Of a stretch of DNA of 33,872 nt, positions 17,245 to 24,487 are shown one piece after another. The position numbers and the translations under genes were made by a program. The notes below the pieces were generated by a model. The model saw nothing but the letters and a program-made list of their open reading frames with translations. It did not search any database and had not been told where the DNA came from. The number at the start of each line of letters is the position of its first letter. Within the stretch, counting starts at the first letter, position 1. The stretch covers positions 1 through 33,872 of the forward strand of contig JAADFW010000032.1 of the NCBI GenBank assembly GCA_013152655.1. Direction: 5' to 3'. Source of the DNA: Chlorobiota bacterium (lineage in GTDB: Bacteria; Bacteroidota; Bacteroidia; Bacteroidales; B39-G9).

Positions 17245-17280
17245 AAATAAAAACGGCCTTCCTTTTTTGGGAAGACCGTT
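17245..17280 (-). terminator. Second attenuator terminator of the asnB leader
   Basis: In RNA sense AACGGUCUUCC and GGAAGGCCGUU form an 11-bp stem (one G-U pair) with a C plus six A in the loop, followed by U5AU4. It lies 25 bases after the stop codon of leader peptide 2 and 33 bases before the asnB ATG. Its left arm (CUUCCC) can pair instead with GGGAUAGG directly at the leader-2 stop codon, with one bulged U. Confidence 0.8.
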
Positions 17281-17305
17281 ATACACATTAAAGTTAAGCC
17301 TATCC

Positions 17306-17371
17306 CTATGGAGGTAGATTATTATTATTATTATTATTTAAGTTATTATTTAGTAAGCTATTATCTTTCAT
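17306..17371 (-). CDS. Asparagine-rich leader peptide 2 of asnB
   Basis: A 21-residue ORF (ATG at 17371, TAG at 17306-17308) with 11 asparagines: positions 4, 8-10 and 12-18, the last seven being consecutive AAT codons. It begins MKDNSLL and ends LPP. The stop codon overlaps the G-rich segment GGGAUAGG, so a ribosome that finishes translation would cover it, while a ribosome stalled in the Asn run would leave it free to block the terminator at 17252-17280. The sequence before the ATG (AATTCTTATAAA) is A-rich, as is usual in this phylum. Very unlikely to occur by chance next to asnB, although AAT runs are easily formed in AT-rich DNA. Confidence 0.8.
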   Translation of the reverse strand: MKDNSLLNNNLNNNNNNNLPP

Positions 17372-17402
17372 TTTATAAGAATTTTTAATTTCAAAATTTA
17401 TT

Positions 17403-17438
17403 AATAAAAAAAGCCTTCCCGGTTTACAGGAAGGCTTT
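17403..17438 (-). terminator. First attenuator terminator of the asnB leader
   Basis: In RNA sense AAAGCCUUCC and GGAAGGCUUU form a perfect 10-bp stem with a 9-base loop, and the strand continues into U7 (counting the three at the stem foot), an excellent rho-independent terminator. It lies between leader peptides 1 and 2. Its left arm CCUUCCUG can pair instead with CGGGAAGG located just after the leader-1 stop (17465-17472). Confidence 0.88.
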
Positions 17439-17474
17439 ACTATTATTTTGTGTTTAACTAATATCCTTCCCGGC

Positions 17475-17537
17475 TTATGAATAATTATTATTCAAAGCGT
17501 TATTAGAAGAATTATTATTTAAACTGTTTTTTCTCAT
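17475..17537 (-). CDS. Asparagine-rich leader peptide 1 of asnB
   Basis: A 20-residue ORF (ATG at 17537, TAA at 17475-17477) with nine asparagines at positions 4, 7-9, 12-13 and 16-18. It begins MRKNSL and ends YS. The Asn codons are spread over the whole peptide and are mostly AAT with two AAC. Nothing but one base separates the stop from GCCGGGAAGG, the proposed antiterminator arm, so termination of translation and exposure of this arm are tightly linked. The ORF lies eight bases downstream of a promoter-like -7 box, so the message may have almost no 5' untranslated region. Confidence 0.82.
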   Translation of the reverse strand: MRKNSLNNNSSNNALNNNYS

Positions 17538-17545
17538 TTCTGTTA

Positions 17546-17577
17546 CAATTATAGTTATTCAATAGTTTAAAAACAAA
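17546..17577 (-). promoter_or_regulatory. Candidate asnB promoter
   Basis: On the minus strand TTTG (17574-17577) is followed after 20 bases by TATAATTG (17546-17553), one base off the TAnnTTTG consensus and with acceptable spacing. Transcription from here would start at or just before the leader-1 ATG at 17537. Confidence 0.45.
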
Positions 17578-17605
17578 TGTTAAAAGATAATTTAATAGAA
17601 TTATA

Positions 17606-18301
17606 TTAGCTATTTCTGCTTAATATACTCGCAATAGCCAACAAGATACCCAGAATAATTCCTAGAATAGCTGCAAAAAGAACTTGATAATCAGCAGGTA
17701 ATAAAAATGTTATCGTATGTGCAGGTATCCAAAAAAGAATAATGGTTTTTTTGAAAACAAAATTCCATTGAATATTCCAATCCATTTCTTTTAAAATAGT
17801 AGCAAATGGAATAGGTTTAAAGAACCCGGATAATGTACCGCCATTATTCAGAATATGCGTATCAGTAATTTTATGAAAAGTCATCATAACGGGAGCAAAA
17901 ATTAAATTTAAAGCAGAACTTGTTGTAAAAGCTACACCAATTTTGGAAATAGAAAGCTTACCCTTCATTATTTCGATGGCATTTTGTAAACCCATTGATT
18001 TTAAAAATACCGGCGTACCCGATGCAAAAATTACAAAAGATATTTTAATACAAATGCCTAAAAAACCCCAAACCAATATTCGTGGTAAAATACCAAATCC
18101 GGTTACATAATATTTCCCTGTTTTAATTCTTAATCCAATTAGTTCTCCTAAAGTGGCCAATATGGCAAATTTTATAAAACTGGTAATTATGCTGTGTTCA
18201 TGATTATATTCTTTATAAAAACTAAGAATATTATCATTAAGAATGAATGGAAGAAAAAGAATTATTATAAGTAAAATTAAATAAATGTCGAATTTTTTCA
18301 T
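17606..18301 (-). CDS. Multi-pass membrane protein, possibly Mpv17/PMP22-like
   Basis: 231 residues from ATG 18301; an in-frame TTG four codons upstream is less likely. There are about four to five hydrophobic segments: FDIYLILLIIILFLPFIL, FIKFAILATLGELIG, ILVWGFLGICIKISFVIFA, IGVAFTTSSALNLIFAP and VLFAAILGIILGILLAIAS. Near the C terminus MDWNIQWNFVFKKTIILFWIP loosely matches the W-x-P-x-x-NF pattern of the Mpv17/PMP22 family, whose bacterial members are uncharacterised, possibly pore-forming inner-membrane proteins. The match is from memory and incomplete, so the name is tentative. It is 42 bases downstream of the acyl-CoA synthetase gene on the same strand and probably co-transcribed with it. 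Confidence 0.6.
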   Translation of the reverse strand: MKKFDIYLILLIIILFLPFILNDNILSFYKEYNHEHSIITSFIKFAILATLGELIGLRIKTGKYYVTGFGILPRILVWGFLGICIKISFVIFASGTPVFLKSMGLQNAIEIMKGKLSISKIGVAFTTSSALNLIFAPVMMTFHKITDTHILNNGGTLSGFFKPIPFATILKEMDWNIQWNFVFKKTIILFWIPAHTITFLLPADYQVLFAAILGIILGILLAIASILSRNS

Positions 18302-18343
18302 CGGTTTAATCAATGTTGCTTTTATATAAAATTTACTGATTAT

Positions 18344-20401
18344 TTATTTTTGAATTCGAATTCTTGCATCAACTGCAACAACACTTTGCTCCGTTCCTAA
18401 TAACGGGTTTAAATCCATTTCAATAATTTCCGGGGCAATTTTTACTAAAGCTGACAGCCTGGTTATAATATCTACAAATTTTTCTTCGTTTATTCCTTTT
18501 TGCCCGCGTGCTCCTTTAATAATTCCATAACCTTTTAATTCTTTAATCATTTTACTTGCTTCGTTTCTGGCAAGTGGTGCTAACCCATAACTTACATCTT
18601 TTAGTACTTCAATAAAAATACCTCCCAAACCGCATAAAACCATATGTCCGAATTTAGGCTCAAATTTGGCACCAGCAAAAAGTTCAATTCCTTTCAACAT
18701 TGGTTGCATTAATATGGAAGTAGTATCTTTTATTTGCATCATTCGTTTAAATTCACTTGTTACTTTTTCATTATTATCTACATTTAAAACAACACCTCCA
18801 ACATCTGATTTATGAACCGGCCCAACTACTTTCATTACCAGAGGAAACCCTAATTCATTTGCTTTTGCCTTTGCATCGTCAATATTATCTACAATAGCTT
18901 CTCCTGCCCGGTTTATTCCGGCAGCATCTAATATATCCTGAACTTTATCAGGAGTTAAATATCCGTTTTCAGAAGAATCAATAATTTTTTGTATTTTATT
19001 TTTATTAATTTGAGGTAATTCAATATTTGCAGGTTGTGGTTTGGATGTACCATATATTTTGGTTAACGCATTGCCCAAAACAACCTCGTCAGGAAAATTA
19101 ATTCGCCCTTTTGATAAAAAGTGCTCAATTTCTTTACCGGCATTTATCACCGAAGGTAAAACAGGAAATATTGGTTTTTTGCAACTTTTCATTTTCTCAT
19201 CCAATACATCGTAAACTTCGTACACGTCAAAAAGCCCAGGACTACCGAAAATTACAATCATTGCATCAATTTCCGTAAATTCTTTATCGCAGTAGTCAAT
19301 AATGATTCCTAATTGTTCGGCTGTTCCTGTTGCCAAAAAATCAATCGGGTTTGCAACAGATGATCCGGGAAATAAATATTCTAATAATTTATTGGCCTTA
19401 TCACCTTTAACAGAAGGAATTTTGAGTCCGCCGTTTGATAAAGAATCGGTTAACATAACAGCCGGCCCGCCTGCATGAGTTATAATGGCTATATTTTTAC
19501 CTTGCAGTTCTTTGTGCATAAAAATACCGGCAATAGTTGTCAGCTCTTCTCGGCTATAACATCTTACAATACCTGCTTTTTTAAATAAAGCATTTACCGC
19601 AGTATCTGAACTGGCTAACGCTCCGGTATGTGATGAAGCGGCACGGCTTCCTGCTTCAGAACTTCCGGCTTTAATAGCTGCAATCCTGCACCCTTTTCTT
19701 ATTAACGAAGAGGCATGCTTTAATAACATTTCAGGTTTGTCAATATTTTCAATATACAGCAGTTTTACTTTGGAACTTTTCCCATGTATGTAATTATCAT
19801 CCATATATTTAAGAACTTCTTCAACACCTGTTTGTGCGCTATTTCCAACAGAATATACACTGGAAAATGTTAACCCGTTAGGTATGCCGGCTTCCATTAT
19901 AAAAACAGCAGTTGCTCCTGAACCTGAAATAAAATCACAACCTTGCTCTGCTATTTTAGGAACAGGTGTTGTAAATACACCTGTATAATTTTTGTTTAAA
20001 ACTCCAATACAATTAGGGCCAATTAAACTACCACCCACTTTATTAATCTCTTCAACTATTAGTTTTTCAATTGCAGCACCATGGCTGTTTTCTTCACTAA
20101 ACCCGGCTGATAAAATGATAAAAGCTTTGGTGTTTTTTTGTTCGGCTAATATTTTAACGGTTTGCAGACAAAATTTAGCGGCAATAGCCAATATTGCCAA
20201 ATCAACATTTGGTAAATTATTCAAGTCCTTGTAACTTTTTATTCCTTGTACTACATCTTCTTTTAAGTTGGTTACATAAAGTTTTCCTGAAAATTTTCCT
20301 TCAATTAAGTTTTTTAAAACTTTACCACCGGTTTTCATAGCATTGTTTGATCCCCCTACAACAACAATACTTTGTGGATTTATTAATTGTTTGTTTATCA
20401 T
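18344..20401 (-). CDS. ADP-forming acetate/acyl-CoA ligase, fused alpha-beta
   Basis: NDP-forming acyl-CoA synthetase of 685 residues that converts acyl-CoA, ADP and phosphate into the free acid, CoA and ATP, a substrate-level phosphorylation step in fermentation. Order: CoA-binding domain (SIVVVGGSNN to about 130, with GPNCIGVLN), two succinyl-CoA-ligase-like domains with the phosphorylated His in AASSHTGALA (His258), then an ATP-grasp domain (TPDKVQDILDAAGI, FPLVMKVVGPVHKSDVGGV, EMDLNPLL). The alpha and beta parts are joined in the usual order, and no GNAT domain is attached, which argues against a protein acetyltransferase of Pat type. Acetyl-, propionyl- or branched-chain acyl-CoA are all possible substrates. 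Confidence 0.9.
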   Translation of the reverse strand: MINKQLINPQSIVVVGGSNNAMKTGGKVLKNLIEGKFSGKLYVTNLKEDVVQGIKSYKDLNNLPNVDLAILAIAAKFCLQTVKILAEQKNTKAFIILSAGFSEENSHGAAIEKLIVEEINKVGGSLIGPNCIGVLNKNYTGVFTTPVPKIAEQGCDFISGSGATAVFIMEAGIPNGLTFSSVYSVGNSAQTGVEEVLKYMDDNYIHGKSSKVKLLYIENIDKPEMLLKHASSLIRKGCRIAAIKAGSSEAGSRAASSHTGALASSDTAVNALFKKAGIVRCYSREELTTIAGIFMHKELQGKNIAIITHAGGPAVMLTDSLSNGGLKIPSVKGDKANKLLEYLFPGSSVANPIDFLATGTAEQLGIIIDYCDKEFTEIDAMIVIFGSPGLFDVYEVYDVLDEKMKSCKKPIFPVLPSVINAGKEIEHFLSKGRINFPDEVVLGNALTKIYGTSKPQPANIELPQINKNKIQKIIDSSENGYLTPDKVQDILDAAGINRAGEAIVDNIDDAKAKANELGFPLVMKVVGPVHKSDVGGVVLNVDNNEKVTSEFKRMMQIKDTTSILMQPMLKGIELFAGAKFEPKFGHMVLCGLGGIFIEVLKDVSYGLAPLARNEASKMIKELKGYGIIKGARGQKGINEEKFVDIITRLSALVKIAPEIIEMDLNPLLGTEQSVVAVDARIRIQK

Positions 20402-20458
20402 TATTTTTGTAATTGTTTGTAAATAAATTGATTAGGTAATTGTTGTGCTTTGCTGGTA

Positions 20459-20466
20459 CAAATATA
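20459..20466 (-). promoter_or_regulatory. TAnnTTTG -7 box for the acyl-CoA ligase gene
   Basis: The minus strand reads TATATTTG, an exact consensus match, 57 bases before the ATG at 20401. A TTTG lies 16 bases further upstream, slightly closer than usual, inside an inverted repeat at 20472-20485. Confidence 0.5.
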
Positions 20467-20471
20467 ATTAA

Positions 20472-20485
20472 TTGTAAAATTACAA
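20472..20485. promoter_or_regulatory. Inverted repeat in the -33 region of the acyl-CoA ligase promoter
   Basis: TTGTAA-AA-TTACAA is a 6-bp perfect inverted repeat with a 2-base centre, placed where a regulator would cover the -33 region. It may be an operator, but short palindromes arise easily in AT-rich DNA. The whole divergent gap 20402-20736 holds otherwise only this and the -7 box. Confidence 0.3.
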
Positions 20486-20736
20486 AGTATGAGGAATGTT
20501 ATATTTCTGAATTTGGTAAAACAGAATGGAGAAAACATGTTGTTATAAACAAATGCTTGCCGCAAAATAAATAACAAAATGTATTTTCAGTAACAATACT
20601 TTAAAAAACTTCAAAATTTTACTTTAAAAAATAAATTATGATTATTATTACAAATAATTTGGTATTCAAGTTATAGTAACAATACAGCTTTCAATTCTTG
20701 ACAATTATTTTTATTATTTTTAATAATTTTAAAAGA

Positions 20737-21387
20737 ATGATATTAAAAAGGCAAACAACTTTATACAAGGAAATAAAGAGCGATTTAAAAACAGGTGATA
20801 TAATTTTAATGCACGGGTTGTATCCAAGTAGCCACGTAATAGAATCATTTGAAGGTAGTTTATGGTCACATTCGGCTATTATTGTTATTGCTGAAGATAT
20901 AGGGCTTAATGTTGGAAAAGACAATATTTTACTTTGGGAATCAAATTTAGACACACCTGTTAAAGATGTAATATTGAAAACGACAAAATCGGGGCCTATG
21001 CTGGTAAAACTTTCAGAACGGTTTGCCTACAATATTAAGCATAAAGACGATAGCCGGTTTGCTATAAGGCATTTGTACATAAAAAGAACTCAGGAAATGT
21101 TCAAAAGTTTAAAAAATGTAATAAAAACTGTTCATAGTGCAAAATTTCCTGATACGTATAATGAAATGCACGATCCGATGGAAGGCCGTTTTTTTAATAA
21201 ACAAACTTCGCTAAAAACAATATTTTGCAGCGAACTTGTGGCATATACATATATGAAACTTGGGTTACTTACAACTATTCATCCTTCAAATAGTTATTTT
21301 CCTGTAGATTTTTCAGATAAACTATCGGTAGGACTATTAAAAAGAGCCTGGCTTGGAAACGAGATATTATTAAAAGTAGATGAATAA
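20737..21387 (+). CDS. YiiX-like permuted papain-fold (NlpC/P60-type) enzyme
   Basis: 216 residues from ATG 20737; a TTG at 20698 would add 13 hydrophobic residues with no support. The N-terminal motif LKTGDIILMHG ... SLWSHSAIIV supplies the catalytic His (45), and the C-terminal motif TIFCSELVAYTYMKLG supplies the catalytic Cys (164). His before Cys is the order of permuted papain-like NlpC/P60 proteins such as YiiX/YebB, which act as amidases or acyl transferases on peptides or lipids. No signal peptide, so it is cytoplasmic or membrane-associated. The next gene, a histidine kinase, overlaps or abuts its stop, so the two are translated together. Confidence 0.75.
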   Translation: MILKRQTTLYKEIKSDLKTGDIILMHGLYPSSHVIESFEGSLWSHSAIIVIAEDIGLNVGKDNILLWESNLDTPVKDVILKTTKSGPMLVKLSERFAYNIKHKDDSRFAIRHLYIKRTQEMFKSLKNVIKTVHSAKFPDTYNEMHDPMEGRFFNKQTSLKTIFCSELVAYTYMKLGLLTTIHPSNSYFPVDFSDKLSVGLLKRAWLGNEILLKVDE

Positions 21388-22759
21388 CATGAAACAAAGG
21401 AATAAAGAAATTGAAAAGCACTATAAAAACCATCTTACTGAAGCAAGTTTAAAAAACTTAAACATTAAACTTGCAGTTGGCATTTTAATATTATTTTATT
21501 TTGTTTTTTCCGATTTATACCTGAGGCATAATATTTTGGCATTTTACACCAGAATATTTCCAATAAGCATAGGAGTATTTTTGTTTGTTTTTAACTTAAT
21601 AACAAACCAATATCAATATACAAAAGCTAAATTATATAACTTGTTTTTATTTAGTCTTCCTATAATGATGTTTGGCAAATGTTTAGTTCATATAAATGAA
21701 ACTGCTTTAGCATCGGCTGTGTCGGGAACAATTTTGGTCATTTTCTTAATTTCTTTAGATATTAAAACAAGTTTACGTAATACAATAATTATTTATGCTA
21801 TACCTGTAATATTGTTTATTATTGTTATAGGGCTATTTTTTAACCTTAGTACAGAACAATATCTTTTATTATCAAATATATACCCGATTGTTATTTTGGG
21901 TTATATTGCGAATAGAATACAAGATAGGTTAAGATATAAATCGTTTGAATCAAATTATTTGCTTGCTATTGAAAAACAAAGAGTAGAACAATTATATGAA
22001 GAAACTCAAACACAAAATGAAAAAATTAACAAAGTAGCCAAAGAGCTAAAAAAGCTAAATAGTACAAAGAATAAGTTTTTTTCTATTATTGCACACGATT
22101 TAAAAAACCAGTTTAATGCAATACTTGGTTACAGCGAATTGCTTAAAAAGGGTTTAAACAATTTAAATACAGTACAATTTGAAAAATATGTTAATATTAT
22201 AAATAAAACATCAAAGCAAACCTATAATTTATTATTAGACTTATTGGAATGGGCAAGTGCACAATCAGATGAAATTAATTATAACCCCGAAAAACTGTTG
22301 TTAAATAAAGTTATAAACGATAGTATTAAATTATTTGAAGAGCAAGCTGATAAGAAAAAAATATCGTTAATTTATAACGAACAAACAGATATTTATGTAT
22401 TTGCCGATTTATATATGCTTAATACAATATTGCGAAATTTAATTTCAAATGCCATTAAATTTACACCTTCCGGAAAAATAGAAATATCAACAGCAAAAAC
22501 AACAGATAAATGTGAAATAACAATTATAGACTCCGGCATAGGAATTTCTAAAGAAAAAATAAAAAATTTATTTAAAATTGATAAAGTAACCTCATCGGTT
22601 GGCACCAATGGCGAAACAGGCACAGGTATTGGCTTAAGCCTGTGTAAAGAATTTATAACTAAGCATAAAGGGAGTATTTTTGCTGAAAGTGTAGAAAACA
22701 AAGGAAGTAAATTTACTTTTACAATTTCATGTTATAAAAATGATTATGAAAATAAATAA
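21380..22759 (+). CDS. Membrane sensor histidine kinase
   Basis: A short N-terminal tail is followed by about six membrane helices (30-180), a coiled coil (195-230), and the kinase core. The H box is FFSIIAHDLKNQFNAILGYSELL with phospho-acceptor His239, the N box LRNLISNAIKFTPSG, G1 DSGIGIS, and G2 GTGIGLSLCKEFITKHKG. No periplasmic sensor domain of size is present, so the signal is probably in or near the membrane. ATG 21380 overlaps the previous gene by eight bases; ATG 21389 is an equally good start. No response regulator lies nearby, so it is an orphan. It overlaps the TlpA-like gene by 20 bases if that gene starts at 22740. Confidence 0.9.
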   Translation: MNNMKQRNKEIEKHYKNHLTEASLKNLNIKLAVGILILFYFVFSDLYLRHNILAFYTRIFPISIGVFLFVFNLITNQYQYTKAKLYNLFLFSLPIMMFGKCLVHINETALASAVSGTILVIFLISLDIKTSLRNTIIIYAIPVILFIIVIGLFFNLSTEQYLLLSNIYPIVILGYIANRIQDRLRYKSFESNYLLAIEKQRVEQLYEETQTQNEKINKVAKELKKLNSTKNKFFSIIAHDLKNQFNAILGYSELLKKGLNNLNTVQFEKYVNIINKTSKQTYNLLLDLLEWASAQSDEINYNPEKLLLNKVINDSIKLFEEQADKKKISLIYNEQTDIYVFADLYMLNTILRNLISNAIKFTPSGKIEISTAKTTDKCEITIIDSGIGISKEKIKNLFKIDKVTSSVGTNGETGTGIGLSLCKEFITKHKGSIFAESVENKGSKFTFTISCYKNDYENK

Positions 22760-23288
22760 AATTAGAGTTTTACTGCCGGGCATTTTGTATTTATTGTTAT
22801 TAAGCTGTAACTCATCTGATAACAATAACGAAATAAACAGGGGCTACATTGTTAACGTGGGCGACTTAGCTCCTGATTTTACCATAAATACTATTGATGG
22901 GGAATCTAAAAAACTTTCTGATTATAAAGGGAAAGTGGTAATGTTGCAATTTACAGCTAGTTGGTGTAGTGTTTGTCGCAAAGAAATGCCTTTTATTGAA
23001 AAAGAAATCTGGCAAGTTTATCGAAATGAAGATTTTGTGCTTTACGGAATTGACAGGGACGAACCATTAAAAAAAGTAAAAAAGTTTAGCAAAAAAATGA
23101 AAATTACTTACCCTTTGGCTTTAGACCCCAATGCTGATATTTTTGGATTATATGCAAATAAAAAAGCAGGAGTAACCAGAAATGTAATTATTAATAAAGA
23201 AGGAAAAATTGTTTACTTAACCCGCCTTTTTAATCGTAAAGAGTTTGATGAGATGAAAAATGTGGTAGAAAAATTACTTTCAGAATAA
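22740..23288 (+). CDS. TlpA/ResA-like thioredoxin-fold lipoprotein
   Basis: Envelope thiol-disulfide protein of 182 residues. A lipoprotein signal (VLLPGILYLLLLSC, Cys23) precedes the AhpC/TSA-Redoxin fold: VGDLAPDFTINTIDG, VVMLQFTASWCSVCRKEMPF with the redox pair Cys76 and Cys79, then GIDRDEPL and AGVTRNVIINKEGKIV, where a Thr rather than the usual cis-Pro neighbour precedes Arg. The CSVC motif suggests a reductant for cytochrome c or other envelope cysteines. It ends a three-gene plus-strand unit with the papain-like enzyme and the kinase. The second in-frame ATG (22746) is also possible as start. Confidence 0.85.
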   Translation: MIMKINKIRVLLPGILYLLLLSCNSSDNNNEINRGYIVNVGDLAPDFTINTIDGESKKLSDYKGKVVMLQFTASWCSVCRKEMPFIEKEIWQVYRNEDFVLYGIDRDEPLKKVKKFSKKMKITYPLALDPNADIFGLYANKKAGVTRNVIINKEGKIVYLTRLFNRKEFDEMKNVVEKLLSE

Positions 23289-23328
23289 AACACTAATTAA
23301 TATCATTTTTTTAAGGTATTTGGCAATA

Positions 23329-23336
23329 TATTTTTG
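23329..23336 (+). promoter_or_regulatory. TAnnTTTG -7 box for hydE
   Basis: TATTTTTG fits the consensus and lies 26 bases before the hydE ATG in a 74-base gap. The -33 region shows only a T run, so the call is tentative. Confidence 0.35.
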
Positions 23337-23362
23337 TAGTATATTAAATTTTTGTATTTGAA

Positions 23363-24451
23363 ATGAAAAATACAGTAACCGGTATATTAGCGCATGATGA
23401 ATTATTAAAAGAGGATATTATTCAACTTTTAAAAACAGATGTAAAAGAACGAAATATAATTTATCAAAAATCATCTGAAATAAAAGAACAATATGTTGGT
23501 AAAAAAGCATACTACAGAGGACTGATAGAGTTTTCAAATATTTGTTATAAAGACTGCTTATATTGTGGAATAAGAGCCGGAAATAAAAAGCAGGAACGCT
23601 ATAATTTAACCGATGAAGATATATTAAAAGCAGCTAAATTTGCCCACGAAAATAAATTTGGTTCTATAGTTTTGCAATCTGGCGAACGGGAAGATAAAGA
23701 ATTTATTAATAGAATAGATAACCTGCTAAAGAAAATAAAGCAAATATCAAATAATGAATTGGGCATTACCATTTCGTTAGGCGAGCAAACAGAAGAAACT
23801 TATAAACGCTGGTTTGAAAGCGGAGCACACCGTTATTTGTTGCGTATAGAATCTTCATCAAAAGAGTTGTTTGAAAAAATTCATCCGGTTAACAAAAAGC
23901 ATTCTTTTGAGCGAAGACTAGAATGTTTATACGCTTTACAAGAAGTGGGCTATCAAACCGGAACAGGTGTAATGGTAGGTTTGCCATTTCAGACTTTGGA
24001 ACATTTGGCTGACGATTTATTGTTCTTCAAAAGCTTTAGTATTGATATGGTTGGTATGGGGCCGTATATTGAGCATCAAGAAACACCTTTATACGAATTC
24101 AGAAACACTCTTTTGCCACTGAATGAACGCTTTAACCTTACACTTAAGATGATAGCTATTCTGCGTATTATGATGAAAGATATTAATATTGCATCTGCTA
24201 CAGCTTTACAGGCAATTGACCCTGCCGGAAGGGAAAAGGCAATAAAAATTGGTGCAAATGTAATTATGCCTAATATTACACCAACTATTCACCGTACAAA
24301 TTATCAGCTTTACGAGAATAAGCCTTGTATTGATGAAAGTGCCGACGATTGTGGTAATTGCATGGAAGCAAGAATTCACCTCGCAGGCGATGAAGTAGGA
24401 TTTGGAGAATGGGGCGATTCAAAACATTACTATAAAAGGCAGAAAATATAA
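23363..24451 (+). CDS. hydE: [FeFe]-hydrogenase maturase, radical SAM protein HydE
   Basis: HydE takes part in assembly of the hydrogenase H-cluster diiron subsite. The radical-SAM cluster motif is CYKDCLYC (Cys61, 65, 68) in the family-typical setting YRGLIEFSNICYKDCLYCGIR. The secondary cluster ligands at the C terminus are Cys322, Cys330 and Cys333, the same 8- and 3-residue spacing as in Thermotoga HydE. ITISLGEQTEETYKRW and LLRIESSSKELFEKIHP are also typical, which separates it from BioB and PylB. HydF, HydG and the hydrogenase itself are not in the window. It is separated from hldD by 36 bases and converges with it. Confidence 0.9.
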   Translation: MKNTVTGILAHDELLKEDIIQLLKTDVKERNIIYQKSSEIKEQYVGKKAYYRGLIEFSNICYKDCLYCGIRAGNKKQERYNLTDEDILKAAKFAHENKFGSIVLQSGEREDKEFINRIDNLLKKIKQISNNELGITISLGEQTEETYKRWFESGAHRYLLRIESSSKELFEKIHPVNKKHSFERRLECLYALQEVGYQTGTGVMVGLPFQTLEHLADDLLFFKSFSIDMVGMGPYIEHQETPLYEFRNTLLPLNERFNLTLKMIAILRIMMKDINIASATALQAIDPAGREKAIKIGANVIMPNITPTIHRTNYQLYENKPCIDESADDCGNCMEARIHLAGDEVGFGEWGDSKHYYKRQKI

Positions 24452-24487
24452 ATTACTTAATCGAAGAAAATGTATGCATTTCCCGGG

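Larger units (their letters stand above)
17245..17540 (-). promoter_or_regulatory. Tandem asparagine-codon transcription attenuator controlling asnB
   Basis: Two units of the same design follow each other: Asn-rich ORF, stop codon, GGGA(U)AGG segment at or within a few bases of the stop, then a terminator whose left arm is complementary to that segment. Unit 1 spans 17403-17537 and unit 2 spans 17245-17371. In unit 1 CCGGGAAGG (17465-17473) is an exact duplicate of the terminator's own right-hand segment (17415-17423), the classic sign of mutually exclusive hairpins. The predicted logic is that low Asn-tRNA stalls ribosomes in the Asn runs, frees the antiterminator and lets transcription reach asnB; both units must be passed. 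No T-box specifier or tRNA-acceptor-binding sequence was found. Mechanism inferred from sequence only. Confidence 0.82.

Noticed and set aside
17220..17288. Longer N terminus of AsnB from ATG 17288
   Set aside because: It translates the terminator hairpin, and AsnB must begin MCG because Cys2 is the glutaminase nucleophile.
17220..17605. T-box riboswitch in front of asnB
   Set aside because: No T-box sequence that would bind the tRNA acceptor end and no stem I specifier were seen; the Asn-rich ORFs explain the leader better.
24452..24487. Possible hairpin between hydE and hldD (AAATG ... CATTT)
   Set aside because: Only about five pairs, with no U tract.
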